Of a DNA stretch of 5,279 nucleotides, positions 1 through 5,181 are shown in pieces (position 1 is the first letter of the stretch; every line of letters starts with the position of its first letter). The stretch covers positions 1 to 5,279 of the forward strand of contig CAZNLL010000187.1 in NCBI GenBank assembly GCA_964573885.1, written 5' to 3'. Below the pieces are notes generated by a model that worked only from the letters and a program-made list of their open reading frames with translations, did no database searches and was not told where the DNA came from. Both the position numbers and the translations under genes were made by a program. This DNA comes from CAZNLL01 sp964573885. GTDB taxonomy: Bacteria > Desulfobacterota > DSM-4660 > Desulfatiglandales > Desulfatiglandaceae.

Positions 1-138
1 ATCCTTGCGCCCACCATCGACCCGGCGGCGCTCGTCACCGTTTCAGGGATCGTGATCGGGGTATCCATCCTGGCGAGCCTGCAGCCGGCCCTCAAGGCCG
101 CACGAATGGATCCCATCCAGGCTTTGGGGCATGTGTAG
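1..138 (+). CDS. ABC transporter permease, FtsX/MacB/LolC-E type (C-terminal end only)
   Basis: Frame 1 is open from the window edge to a TAG at 136-138 and encodes the last 45 residues of a protein. It contains a hydrophobic stretch (LVTVSGIVIGVSILASL), the final transmembrane helix, followed by QPALKAARMDPIQALGHV. A last helix followed by P-A-x-x-A-x-R-x-D-P-x-x-A-L is the usual C-terminus of FtsX-domain permeases such as MacB and LolC/LolE, which extrude lipoproteins, lipids or other hydrophobic substrates from the outer leaflet of the inner membrane. The N-terminus and the partner ATPase lie outside the window. The LolA-like and barrel genes that follow suggest the transporter feeds a trans-envelope pathway. 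The family call is firm for so short a piece; which subfamily it belongs to cannot be decided. Confidence 0.85.
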   Translation: MLAPTIDPAALVTVSGIVIGVSILASLQPALKAARMDPIQALGHV

Positions 139-144
139 CAGTGC

Positions 145-165
145 CTGAACGAAAAGCCTGTTCAG
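145..165. repeat. small inverted repeat in the permease-nifX-like gap
   Basis: CTGAAC (145-150) and GTTCAG (160-165) are perfect inverted copies separated by 9 bases. The hairpin starts 7 bases after the permease stop codon. It is not followed by a T-tract, so it is not a convincing intrinsic terminator. It could be an operator dyad or a weak RNA hairpin that protects the upstream message. A poor -10-like CATAAT lies at 167-172 just after it, with no good -35. Confidence 0.35.
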
Positions 166-175
166 TCATAATTCT

Positions 176-195
176 GAATTGAGGAATTGCGAATT
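176..195 (+). repeat. three GAATT words ahead of the nifX-like start
   Basis: The word GAATT occurs at 176-180, 184-188 and 191-195, spaced 8 and 7 bases apart, in an AT-rich stretch just before the ATG at 201. The run also holds the only purine-rich candidate for ribosome binding, GAGGAA at 181-186. That lies 14 bases from the ATG, further than usual. The function of the repetition is unknown and it may be chance in AT-rich leader DNA. Confidence 0.3.
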
Positions 196-200
196 TTGAG

Positions 201-602
201 ATGAAAAAGATATCAGCAGCAATTCTAATTTTGATTCTGTTCATGACAGGTCTTGGTTATGCCGCGGACAAGGGGAAAATCGCCGTGGCAGCAGAAGGAA
301 AGGCCATCACCTCCGGGGTGAGCGGGGTGGCGGCCCGCTGTCCCTATTTTCTGATATTTGATGGAGACGGTGTGTTGCTGGAAGCCATCGATAACCCCTA
401 CAAGGCGACCAAGGGCGGTGCAGGGAGAGCCGTGGTTCCCTTCCTGGCTCAAAAAGACGCTACCTTTGTGGTGGCCCGGCAATTCGGGAGAAACATGGCC
501 CGATCCATGAAGGCCAAAGGAATCGAGTTCCTGGAATTTCACGGAAGCGCTGAAGCGGCGGTGAAGAAAGTCTTGGAGGGCAGGCAACAGGAATCAAAAT
601 GA
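201..602 (+). CDS. exported NifX/NifB-type iron-molybdenum cofactor-binding domain protein
   Basis: This 133-residue protein starts with a clear signal peptide: KK at 2-3, a hydrophobic core about 5-17 and a likely cut after GYA or YAA near 21-22. The mature part (about 26-127) has the layout of the dinitrogenase Fe-Mo cofactor family (NifX/NifY/VnfX and the NifB C-terminus): a KIAVA first strand, a strand with FLIFDGDG, an IDNPY turn (63-67), KGGAGRAVVPFL (71-82), a strand plus GRNMARSMKAKGIEFLEF and a final helix. In that family the domain carries Fe-S or Fe-Mo clusters in the cytoplasm. The usual His-Phe-Gly near residue 40 is absent; a lone Cys47 sits close by. The gene lies 19 bases before the LolA-like gene and probably shares its transcript. 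Start 201 is preferred over Met15 because it keeps the signal peptide, though its ribosome-binding site is weak. The domain call is strong; metal binding and the export destination are inferred. Confidence 0.75.
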   Translation: MKKISAAILILILFMTGLGYAADKGKIAVAAEGKAITSGVSGVAARCPYFLIFDGDGVLLEAIDNPYKATKGGAGRAVVPFLAQKDATFVVARQFGRNMARSMKAKGIEFLEFHGSAEAAVKKVLEGRQQESK

Positions 603-621
603 CGAATGAAAGGAAAAGGTA

Positions 622-1350
622 ATGATCAACGTGGTTATGCTCATCCTCGGTTTGCTGGCGGCTGTTCCCGCCTATGCCGTGGACGGAAACGACATTCTGG
701 CCCGGGTGGACCGGAATCTTACGCCGGATTCCTTTGAGATGTACCGTAAACTCGTCAACGTGGAGCCGGACGGGAGCAAGAAGGAGTTTACCCTGTTTAC
801 GGTGAAAAAGGGAATGGACAAGGTAGCGGCGCTCTTCCTTTCGCCGTCCAGCGACAAGGGGCGGGCCACCCTGAGGCTGGGAGAGAACATGTGGCTCTAC
901 ATCCCCAATGTGGGCAAGCCGGTTCGCATCACCAGTCTTCAATCGGTGGTGGGCGGGATCTTCAATAATTCAGACATCATGCGGTTGGACTATGCCGAGG
1001 AGTACCAGGTGACAGAGGTAGAGGACCAGGAAAAGGAATTCCTTCTTCATCTCAAGGCCAGGAGCCGGACCGTGGCCTATGATCAGCTGCGCATGTGGGT
1101 GGACAAAGACAAGGTGCTTCCCACGAAAATCGAATGTCTCACCGAAGCCGCCATGCTGATCAAGACCCTTTACTTCAAACAGGTCAAGGATTTCGGGGGA
1201 GGGATCGTGAGGCCGGCGGTCATGGAGACGGACAGTCCGCTGTATAAAGGATACCGCTCCTACATGATCTTTGCCAAGATCAAGGCCCGGAAGATCCCGA
1301 ATGAGGCCTTCACCCTCAATTTCATGTCGAGACTCGAGAGCCTTCGATGA
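622..1350 (+). CDS. periplasmic LolA-like outer-membrane lipoprotein-sorting family protein
   Basis: This 242-residue protein has a signal peptide at 1-19 with a good AYA cleavage site before VDGND. Its N-terminus lacks the usual lysine or arginine, and an in-frame TGA at 607-609 leaves no earlier start. The mature protein matches the LolA_like group (relatives of LolA, COG2834) rather than classical LolA. It shows an N-terminal helix (ILARVDRNL), beta strands around 38-61, LFLSPSSDKG (71-80), the hallmark MWLYIPNVGKPVRI (90-103), a GGIFNNSDIMRLDY segment (111-124) and C-terminal strands ending near residue 234. Such proteins have a half-barrel fold that carries acyl chains or lipids across the periplasm. 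An AAAGGA motif at 609-614 provides ribosome binding. The gene overlaps the barrel gene by ATGA (1347-1350), so the two are translationally coupled and probably work as carrier and outer-membrane acceptor. The cargo is unknown. Confidence 0.8.
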   Translation: MINVVMLILGLLAAVPAYAVDGNDILARVDRNLTPDSFEMYRKLVNVEPDGSKKEFTLFTVKKGMDKVAALFLSPSSDKGRATLRLGENMWLYIPNVGKPVRITSLQSVVGGIFNNSDIMRLDYAEEYQVTEVEDQEKEFLLHLKARSRTVAYDQLRMWVDKDKVLPTKIECLTEAAMLIKTLYFKQVKDFGGGIVRPAVMETDSPLYKGYRSYMIFAKIKARKIPNEAFTLNFMSRLESLR

Positions 1351-2663
1351 GGATTAGGGGTTCACTTCTGTGGGCCCTGATCCTGGCCTGTCTTTTGTCC
1401 AGACCGTCCATGGCGGAGGAGCCCCTGACCTTTGACCTTTTGGATATCGAAAAGGAGATGGAGAAGAAGCCCTACGCGGTTCACGGGTTTCTTGAGGCCG
1501 AGTCATCGCTCTCCGGGCTGGATCGGGATTCTTCGCTCTATAAGCTCAAGTATTACAACAACGAACCCGGCAGGCCCCTGGAACAGTCGAACCTGGGGGC
1601 GCGGCTGGAAGGATCGCTCCATTACGGAGACCTGAGTGCCTTTGCTCGGCTCGACAGCTTTCTCACCCATGACCATGAGGGCTGGGAGGGCAGGATGACC
1701 TTCATGGAAGGGTATCTCTCCTATAGGCGCGGGCCTCACATGGCCTTGGAGGCGGGCAAGCGGGTGACCAAATGGGGAAAGGGGTATGCGTGGAATCCGG
1801 TCGCCTTTGTGGACCGGCCCAAAGACCCGGAAGACCCGGAAGAGGCCCTGGAAGGTTACTATCTCCTGGGAGGAGACGTTATCCGGAGTTTTGACGGACC
1901 GCTCCAGACCCTGGCCTTCACCCCGGTGATTTTGCCCGTGTATAAGGATCTAAACGACGAATTCGGTCAGATCGATCATGTGAATGTGGCGGGCAAGCTC
2001 TATGCCCTTTTCTATGACACGGACCTGGACCTCCTCTTTTTTACCGGGGACAGCCGTACCACCCGGTGGGGGTTCGATTTTTCCAAGAATCTCCTTTCCA
2101 ACCTGGAGATCCATGGGGAGGTGGCCTGGATTCAGAATTTCCAAGAAATGACTTTCCTCCAAGACGGTCGGGTCCTGACCCATCAATCAGATACATGGAG
2201 TTACCTTCTGGGGTTTCGCTATCTTACGGAAACGAACCTGACTGCCATCCTCGAGTACTTTCACAACGGCGAAGGGGTGGATTCGGGCGATCTCAAAAAT
2301 ATGTATACCTATATTGACCGGGCCTATACGACGTATAAACAGACCGGAGACCCTTCGCTTTTAGCTCCCATCAACCGGCTCACCAAAGAAGGCTTTTCTT
2401 GGCGCAACCCGCTCAAGGATTATCTTTACCTCCGGCTCATCCAAAAAGAGCCCTTTGATATCCTCTATTTCACTCCGGCCTGGACCACCATGATCGCCAT
2501 GAATGACTGGAGCTTCAATCTCATTCCCGAATTGAACTACAACCCCATCACGAACCTGGAGATGAGACTCAGGGGTGTCATTCCGGTGGGTGGAGACCAG
2601 ACCGAATACGGAGACAAGCAGCATGATTGGCGGGTGGAATTCCGGTTACGGTGTTTTTTTTAA
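1347..2663 (+). CDS. outer-membrane beta-barrel protein paired with LolA-like carrier
   Basis: This 438-residue protein begins with a signal peptide (MRIRG, hydrophobic core about 6-17, likely cut after SMA at 23). The rest is rich in alternating polar/hydrophobic segments typical of beta strands with aromatic girdles, for example RLEGSLHYGDLSAFARLDSF and TNLTAILEYFHNGEG. The chain ends in HDWRVEFRLRCFF; a last strand closing on Phe is the signal read by the Bam machinery. The motif AGKRVTKWGKGYAWNPVAF (136-154) followed by DRPKDPEDPEEA resembles the Gly-x-x-x-x-x-Trp-Gly segment of DUF1302-type and related barrels found beside LolA-like proteins and lipid exporters. I cannot assign a named family with certainty. 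GAGAG at 1336-1340 is a modest ribosome-binding site, and the ATGA overlap with the previous gene suggests coupling. It is probably a pore or lipid-acceptor component; substrate unknown. Confidence 0.7.
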   Translation: MRIRGSLLWALILACLLSRPSMAEEPLTFDLLDIEKEMEKKPYAVHGFLEAESSLSGLDRDSSLYKLKYYNNEPGRPLEQSNLGARLEGSLHYGDLSAFARLDSFLTHDHEGWEGRMTFMEGYLSYRRGPHMALEAGKRVTKWGKGYAWNPVAFVDRPKDPEDPEEALEGYYLLGGDVIRSFDGPLQTLAFTPVILPVYKDLNDEFGQIDHVNVAGKLYALFYDTDLDLLFFTGDSRTTRWGFDFSKNLLSNLEIHGEVAWIQNFQEMTFLQDGRVLTHQSDTWSYLLGFRYLTETNLTAILEYFHNGEGVDSGDLKNMYTYIDRAYTTYKQTGDPSLLAPINRLTKEGFSWRNPLKDYLYLRLIQKEPFDILYFTPAWTTMIAMNDWSFNLIPELNYNPITNLEMRLRGVIPVGGDQTEYGDKQHDWRVEFRLRCFF

Positions 2664-2698
2664 AAAAGACAGGCTCAATCTATCGGGGATTTTGAAAA

Positions 2699-2733
2699 GG
2701 AGGGGCTATCTCCCCTTTCTCAATGAGGTTTTT
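2699..2733 (+). terminator. weak terminator-like hairpin after the barrel gene
   Basis: GGAGGGG (2699-2705) can pair with CCCCTTT (2712-2718) around a 6-base loop. This gives seven pairs, two of them G-U. A run of five T lies at 2729-2733, but 10 bases beyond the stem, so the geometry is poor. A three-base stem CTC-AAT-GAG (2719-2727) sits directly before the T run. The position between two functionally unrelated gene groups supports an end of transcription here; the structure alone does not prove it. Confidence 0.35.
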
Positions 2734-2734
2734 A

Positions 2735-2763
2735 TTGCACTGATGCATTTCAGACCATATAAT
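2735..2763 (+). promoter_or_regulatory. sigma-70-type promoter for the DUF1538 operon
   Basis: A perfect -10 hexamer TATAAT lies at 2758-2763. Exactly 17 bases upstream is TTGCAC (2735-2740), which keeps the TTG of the -35 consensus. Transcription would start near 2770, giving a leader of about 43 bases before the ATG at 2813. The promoter lies in the 149-base gap between the barrel gene and the first DUF1538 gene, as expected for an independently expressed operon. This is pattern matching only; the start of transcription is not measured. Confidence 0.6.
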
Positions 2764-2776
2764 CCGGAGTGTTTCG

Positions 2777-2787
2777 GTCTTAAAGAC
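2777..2787. promoter_or_regulatory. possible operator dyad in the leader of the DUF1538 operon
   Basis: GTCTT and AAGAC form an exact 5-base dyad around a single A, about 7 to 17 bases downstream of the predicted transcription start. A one-base centre cannot form an RNA hairpin, so a protein-binding DNA site is the more sensible reading. CCG (2764-2766) and CGG (2775-2777) form a further tiny dyad next to it. Five-base arms arise often by chance. Confidence 0.2.
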
Positions 2788-2812
2788 AAAATTATGGAAG
2801 CTTTTAATCGTT

Positions 2813-3580
2813 ATGGACAGTAAAGCGAAAAAGTCCACCACGATCGCTGTTTTGCGGGTTCTTTTGAAAAAACTCTGGCTTTCTTTCAAGGACCTGCTCC
2901 CGATCATTTTGGTGATTGCCTTTTTCCAGGTCGTTGTCCTCCGGCAGCCACTGCCTGATTTGGCCGAAGTCTTATTTGGCAGCCTTCTTGTTGTTTTCGG
3001 TTTAATGCTGTTTGTACAAGGGCTCGAGATGGGTTTGTTTCCAATCGGGGAAACAATGGCTCATGCCCTGGCCCGAAAAGGCAGTCTGTTCTGGCTGTTG
3101 ACATTCGCCTTTTTACTCGGTTTTTCCACCACCATTGCTGAGCCCGCATTGATTGCTGTTTCAGCCGAGGCTGCAGATATCGCCGCAAAGGGCGAACTGA
3201 TTTCATCATCAGAGGAATCGCTGAAAAGCTACGCCTTTGGGTTACGGCTGTCAGTGGCCTTTTCTGTAGGAGTCGCCATCCTGATCGGCGTGCTGCGCAT
3301 TCTCCGTGGTTGGCCTATCCACTATCTGATCATTAGTGGTTATATGGTGGTCATGCTCATGACCTTAATCGCTCCCAGGGAAATCATCGGCATTGCTTAC
3401 GATGCAGGCGGGGTAACGACCTCGACCGTAACTGTTCCCCTGGTGGCGGCATTGGGCGTGGGACTGGCTTCTATAATCAAAGGGCGTAGTCCTTTAGTGG
3501 ACGGCTTCGGGCTCATCGCTTTTGCATCTTTGCTCCCCATGATCTTTGTAATGGGCTACGGAGTGATCGTTTTCAAATAA
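2813..3580 (+). CDS. DUF1538 family membrane protein, first of a pair
   Basis: This 255-residue integral membrane protein has about seven hydrophobic segments, near residues 27-44, 52-75, 92-117, 142-163, 168-187, 200-221 and 231-253. Its short N-terminus is basic (KAKK). Conserved blocks mark it as DUF1538: GFSTTIAEPAL (103-113) with Glu110-Pro111 inside a membrane segment, AYDAGGVTTSTVTVPL (195-210) and DGFGLIAFASLLPMI (230-244). Thr, Ser and Pro within helices suggest broken or re-entrant helices lining a substrate path, as in transporters; that is inference, since the family has no function I can name. A soluble stretch with charged residues lies at about 118-140. The gene heads the operon behind its own promoter. 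The ribosome-binding site is weak (GGAAG at 2796-2800, 12 bases from the ATG). It is likely to assemble with the related protein encoded 17 bases downstream. Confidence 0.85.
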   Translation: MDSKAKKSTTIAVLRVLLKKLWLSFKDLLPIILVIAFFQVVVLRQPLPDLAEVLFGSLLVVFGLMLFVQGLEMGLFPIGETMAHALARKGSLFWLLTFAFLLGFSTTIAEPALIAVSAEAADIAAKGELISSSEESLKSYAFGLRLSVAFSVGVAILIGVLRILRGWPIHYLIISGYMVVMLMTLIAPREIIGIAYDAGGVTTSTVTVPLVAALGVGLASIIKGRSPLVDGFGLIAFASLLPMIFVMGYGVIVFK

Positions 3581-3597
3581 CAACAGGAAATTAGAGT

Positions 3598-4392
3598 ATG
3601 GGATTTATATTTGATTCCGGTGCGGTGTTGCTGGCTACTGTTCGCGATATCCTACCGATCCTTTTTCTTATTATCTGCTTTCAACTGTTTGTCCTGCGTC
3701 AGCCCATTCCCCATCTTCGCCGCCTTATCGTCGGCGGTATCTATGTGATTATCGGTTTGGCTATGTTCCTCATCGGTTTGGAAAAAGCCTTATTTCCGGT
3801 TGGCAAGGCCATGGCCGCTCAGCTCTGCGATCCCGCCTTTCTGAACAGGGGATCGGCTGCCGGTCGAAGCGGATGGATCGCCTACGGATGGATCTATATA
3901 TTTGCAGCTTTGATCGGATTTTCCACCACTATCGCCGAGCCTTCCCTTCTGGCCGTGGCTCTTAAAGTTACTGAGGTTTCAAGCGGTGTTATCAATTCTT
4001 GGGGCCTGCGGATCACCGTGGCCTTGGGAGTTGCCGTGGGCATTTCGGTGGGAGCATTTCGAATTGTCACAGGAACGCCGCTCTATCTTTACATCCTCTT
4101 GGGATATGTTGTAGTTGTGTTGCAGACGGCTACAACGCCTAAAAAACTCGTCGCACTTGCCTATGATTCCGGCGGTGTGACCACATCGACCGTTACGGTC
4201 CCACTGGTTACCGCCCTCGGCCTTGGGTTGGCCGAGGCGGTTCCGGGGCGAAATCCAGCCCTCGATGGCTTCGGGCTTATCGCGTTCGCGAGTCTTTTCC
4301 CGATTATTACCGTCTTGGGATACGCCCAGGTGACCCATCTGATTGTGCGCCACAAGGTTAAAAAAGGTCGGTCAAAAGGAGAGAGCCGATGA
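3598..4392 (+). CDS. DUF1538 family membrane protein, second of a pair
   Basis: This 264-residue membrane protein is a diverged paralogue of the preceding gene. It shares the same block order: an LRQPIPHL turn (33-40), GFSTTIAEPSL (107-117), AYDSGGVTTSTVTVPL (188-203) and DGFGLIAFASLFPII (223-237). Differences lie in loops: the 71-95 loop is longer with Gly/Arg/Ser, the acidic stretch after the Glu-Pro motif is shorter, and the C-terminus carries a basic tail (RHKVKKGRSK) expected in the cytoplasm. Such a tail could be a docking point for the PII-like protein encoded next, but this is speculative. AGGA (3585-3588) lies 9 bases before the ATG. The stop codon overlaps the next start as ATGA (4389-4392), coupling its translation to the PII-like gene. 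In many genomes, as I recall, both DUF1538 domains sit on one polypeptide; here they are separate, pointing to a heterodimer. Confidence 0.85.
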   Translation: MGFIFDSGAVLLATVRDILPILFLIICFQLFVLRQPIPHLRRLIVGGIYVIIGLAMFLIGLEKALFPVGKAMAAQLCDPAFLNRGSAAGRSGWIAYGWIYIFAALIGFSTTIAEPSLLAVALKVTEVSSGVINSWGLRITVALGVAVGISVGAFRIVTGTPLYLYILLGYVVVVLQTATTPKKLVALAYDSGGVTTSTVTVPLVTALGLGLAEAVPGRNPALDGFGLIAFASLFPIITVLGYAQVTHLIVRHKVKKGRSKGESR

Positions 4393-4736
4393 AATTCAAA
4401 ATTGTTTTCGCTCCGGTCAAAACCCACAAGACTGACCCGGTTGTCGACGCGGCCAAGGAAGCCGGCGCAACGGGTGCAACCATCATCCCCGCCCGTGGAA
4501 CTGGTATGCACGAGGCGAAGACCTTTTTTGGACTTACCCTGGAAGATCAAACGGATATTGTGATGTTCCTGCTCGAAGAACATATTGTAAGTCCGGTTCT
4601 GGAAGCGATTAAGACCGCAGGGGAGTTCGACAAACCGGGGACGGGAATCGCCTTTGTATTGCCCGTGGAACAGGTGCTTGGTCTCGAAAGCCAGATGGAT
4701 AAGTTTAAAGAAGAGGTTCGGGATAAGTATCTATAA
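4389..4736 (+). CDS. PII-like signalling protein (transporter-associated)
   Basis: This 115-residue protein has the length and beta-alpha-beta repeat of the PII superfamily: MKFKIVFAPV strand (1-10), a DPVVDAAKEAGATGATIIPA helix-strand, a loop (about 37-54), TDIVMFLLEE strand (55-64), a VSPVLEAIKTAG helix and TGIAFVLPVEQVLGL strand (85-99). The B-loop region around 77-90 and the F-V-L-P-V-E-x-V pattern match PII. The T-loop is short and atypical: canonical Gln39 and Tyr51 (2-oxoglutarate contact and uridylylation site in GlnB/GlnK) are not present, so a classical nitrogen response is unlikely. PII trimers bind nucleotides and often cap or gate a membrane protein encoded beside them, so the DUF1538 pair is the probable target. 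AAGGAG at 4376-4381 gives a strong ribosome-binding site, and the 4-base overlap indicates coupling. The ligand (ATP/ADP, cyclic nucleotide or other) cannot be read from the sequence. Confidence 0.8.
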   Translation: MKFKIVFAPVKTHKTDPVVDAAKEAGATGATIIPARGTGMHEAKTFFGLTLEDQTDIVMFLLEEHIVSPVLEAIKTAGEFDKPGTGIAFVLPVEQVLGLESQMDKFKEEVRDKYL

Positions 4737-4773
4737 TCATGTGCAATAAAGCCCTTTCGCTTCTAAAGGAATA

Positions 4774-4779
4774 AGGAGG
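4774..4779 (+). promoter_or_regulatory. strong ribosome-binding site for the CBS gene
   Basis: AGGAGG lies 4 bases before the ATG at 4784 and is the best Shine-Dalgarno match in the window. A small stem CCTTT (4753-4757) with AAAGG (4765-4769) lies just upstream in the 47-base gap. The strong site suggests that the CBS protein is translated independently of the PII-like gene and perhaps in higher amounts than the membrane proteins. Confidence 0.6.
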
Positions 4780-4783
4780 ATTT

Positions 4784-5179
4784 ATGAGCGCGCCGATCAT
4801 ACGAGTGAGAGACGTCATGCATAAAGATGTTTTGAGTATTGATGGAATGGCGTCGGCTAAAGAGGCTGCCGCCATGATGCGTGCATCCAGAGTATCGGAA
4901 TTGTTGGTGGCTAAACGCAATGATGATGATGCATGGGGAATTGTTACGATCATGGATTTAGTCAAGAAAGTGATTGTCCCTGGACGTGACGCTGATAGCA
5001 TGTTTGTTTACGAAATCATGACCAAACCGGTCATAACCATACCGGCGCAAATGGATATTCGCTATGCAATCCGTCTGATGGAGCGGCTGGGTTTTCGCCA
5101 TGCACCGGCCGAACACATGAATGAACTTGTGGGTATGCTGGCACTGTCCAGCCTGATCCTGGACAATCACCTCCTGTAA
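4784..5179 (+). CDS. small two-CBS-domain protein
   Basis: This 131-residue cytoplasmic protein consists of one CBS pair. CBS1 spans about 7-63 (VRDVMHKDVLSID, then SELLVAK and GIVTIMDLV). CBS2 spans about 74-128 (VYEIMTKPVITIP, then RHAPAEHMNELVGMLALSSLI). CBS pairs bind adenine nucleotides such as AMP, ATP or S-adenosylmethionine and transmit energy state to a partner. CBS1 keeps the Thr-x-x-Asp ribose-binding signature (Thr55, Asp58). CBS2 has Ala120-Leu-Ser-Ser123 instead, so probably only one site binds nucleotide in the classical way. No enzymatic or membrane domain is attached, so it must act on another protein; the operon makes the DUF1538 pair or the PII-like protein the likely partner. 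It ends the operon and is followed by a terminator-like repeat. Confidence 0.85.
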   Translation: MSAPIIRVRDVMHKDVLSIDGMASAKEAAAMMRASRVSELLVAKRNDDDAWGIVTIMDLVKKVIVPGRDADSMFVYEIMTKPVITIPAQMDIRYAIRLMERLGFRHAPAEHMNELVGMLALSSLILDNHLL

Positions 5180-5181
5180 TT

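Noticed and set aside
145..165. An intrinsic terminator after the ABC permease
   Set aside because: The dyad is short and is not followed by a T-tract, so transcription probably continues into the NifX-like gene or restarts from an unseen promoter.
460..942. A 160-codon minus-strand open frame across the NifX-like and LolA-like genes
   Set aside because: It lies antisense to two well-supported genes, crosses their junction, and its composition (rich in His, Pro, Arg, Gly) is typical of a shadow frame.
2653..2667. A T-run followed by an A-run at the end of the barrel gene as a frameshift or sequencing artefact
   Set aside because: The frame closes naturally with Cys-Phe-Phe-stop, giving the expected C-terminal Phe of an outer-membrane barrel, so the homopolymer need not hide an error, although a length error there cannot be excluded.
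2735..2750. A sigma-54 promoter (GG/GC type), considered because PII proteins are linked to nitrogen control
   Set aside because: TTGCAC followed by TGC has the wrong spacing and lacks the GG element, whereas a sigma-70 reading with a perfect TATAAT at 17 bases fits well.
2575..2823. An 82-codon plus-strand open frame spanning the end of the barrel gene and the intergenic gap
   Set aside because: Its first third overlaps the barrel gene in another frame, the predicted promoter lies inside it, it has no convincing ribosome-binding site and the product resembles nothing I recognise. Only its last nine codons are mentioned as a possible leader.
4161..4583. A 140-codon minus-strand open frame across the second DUF1538 gene and the PII-like gene
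   Set aside because: It is antisense to two genes with clear family motifs and shows no domain features of its own.
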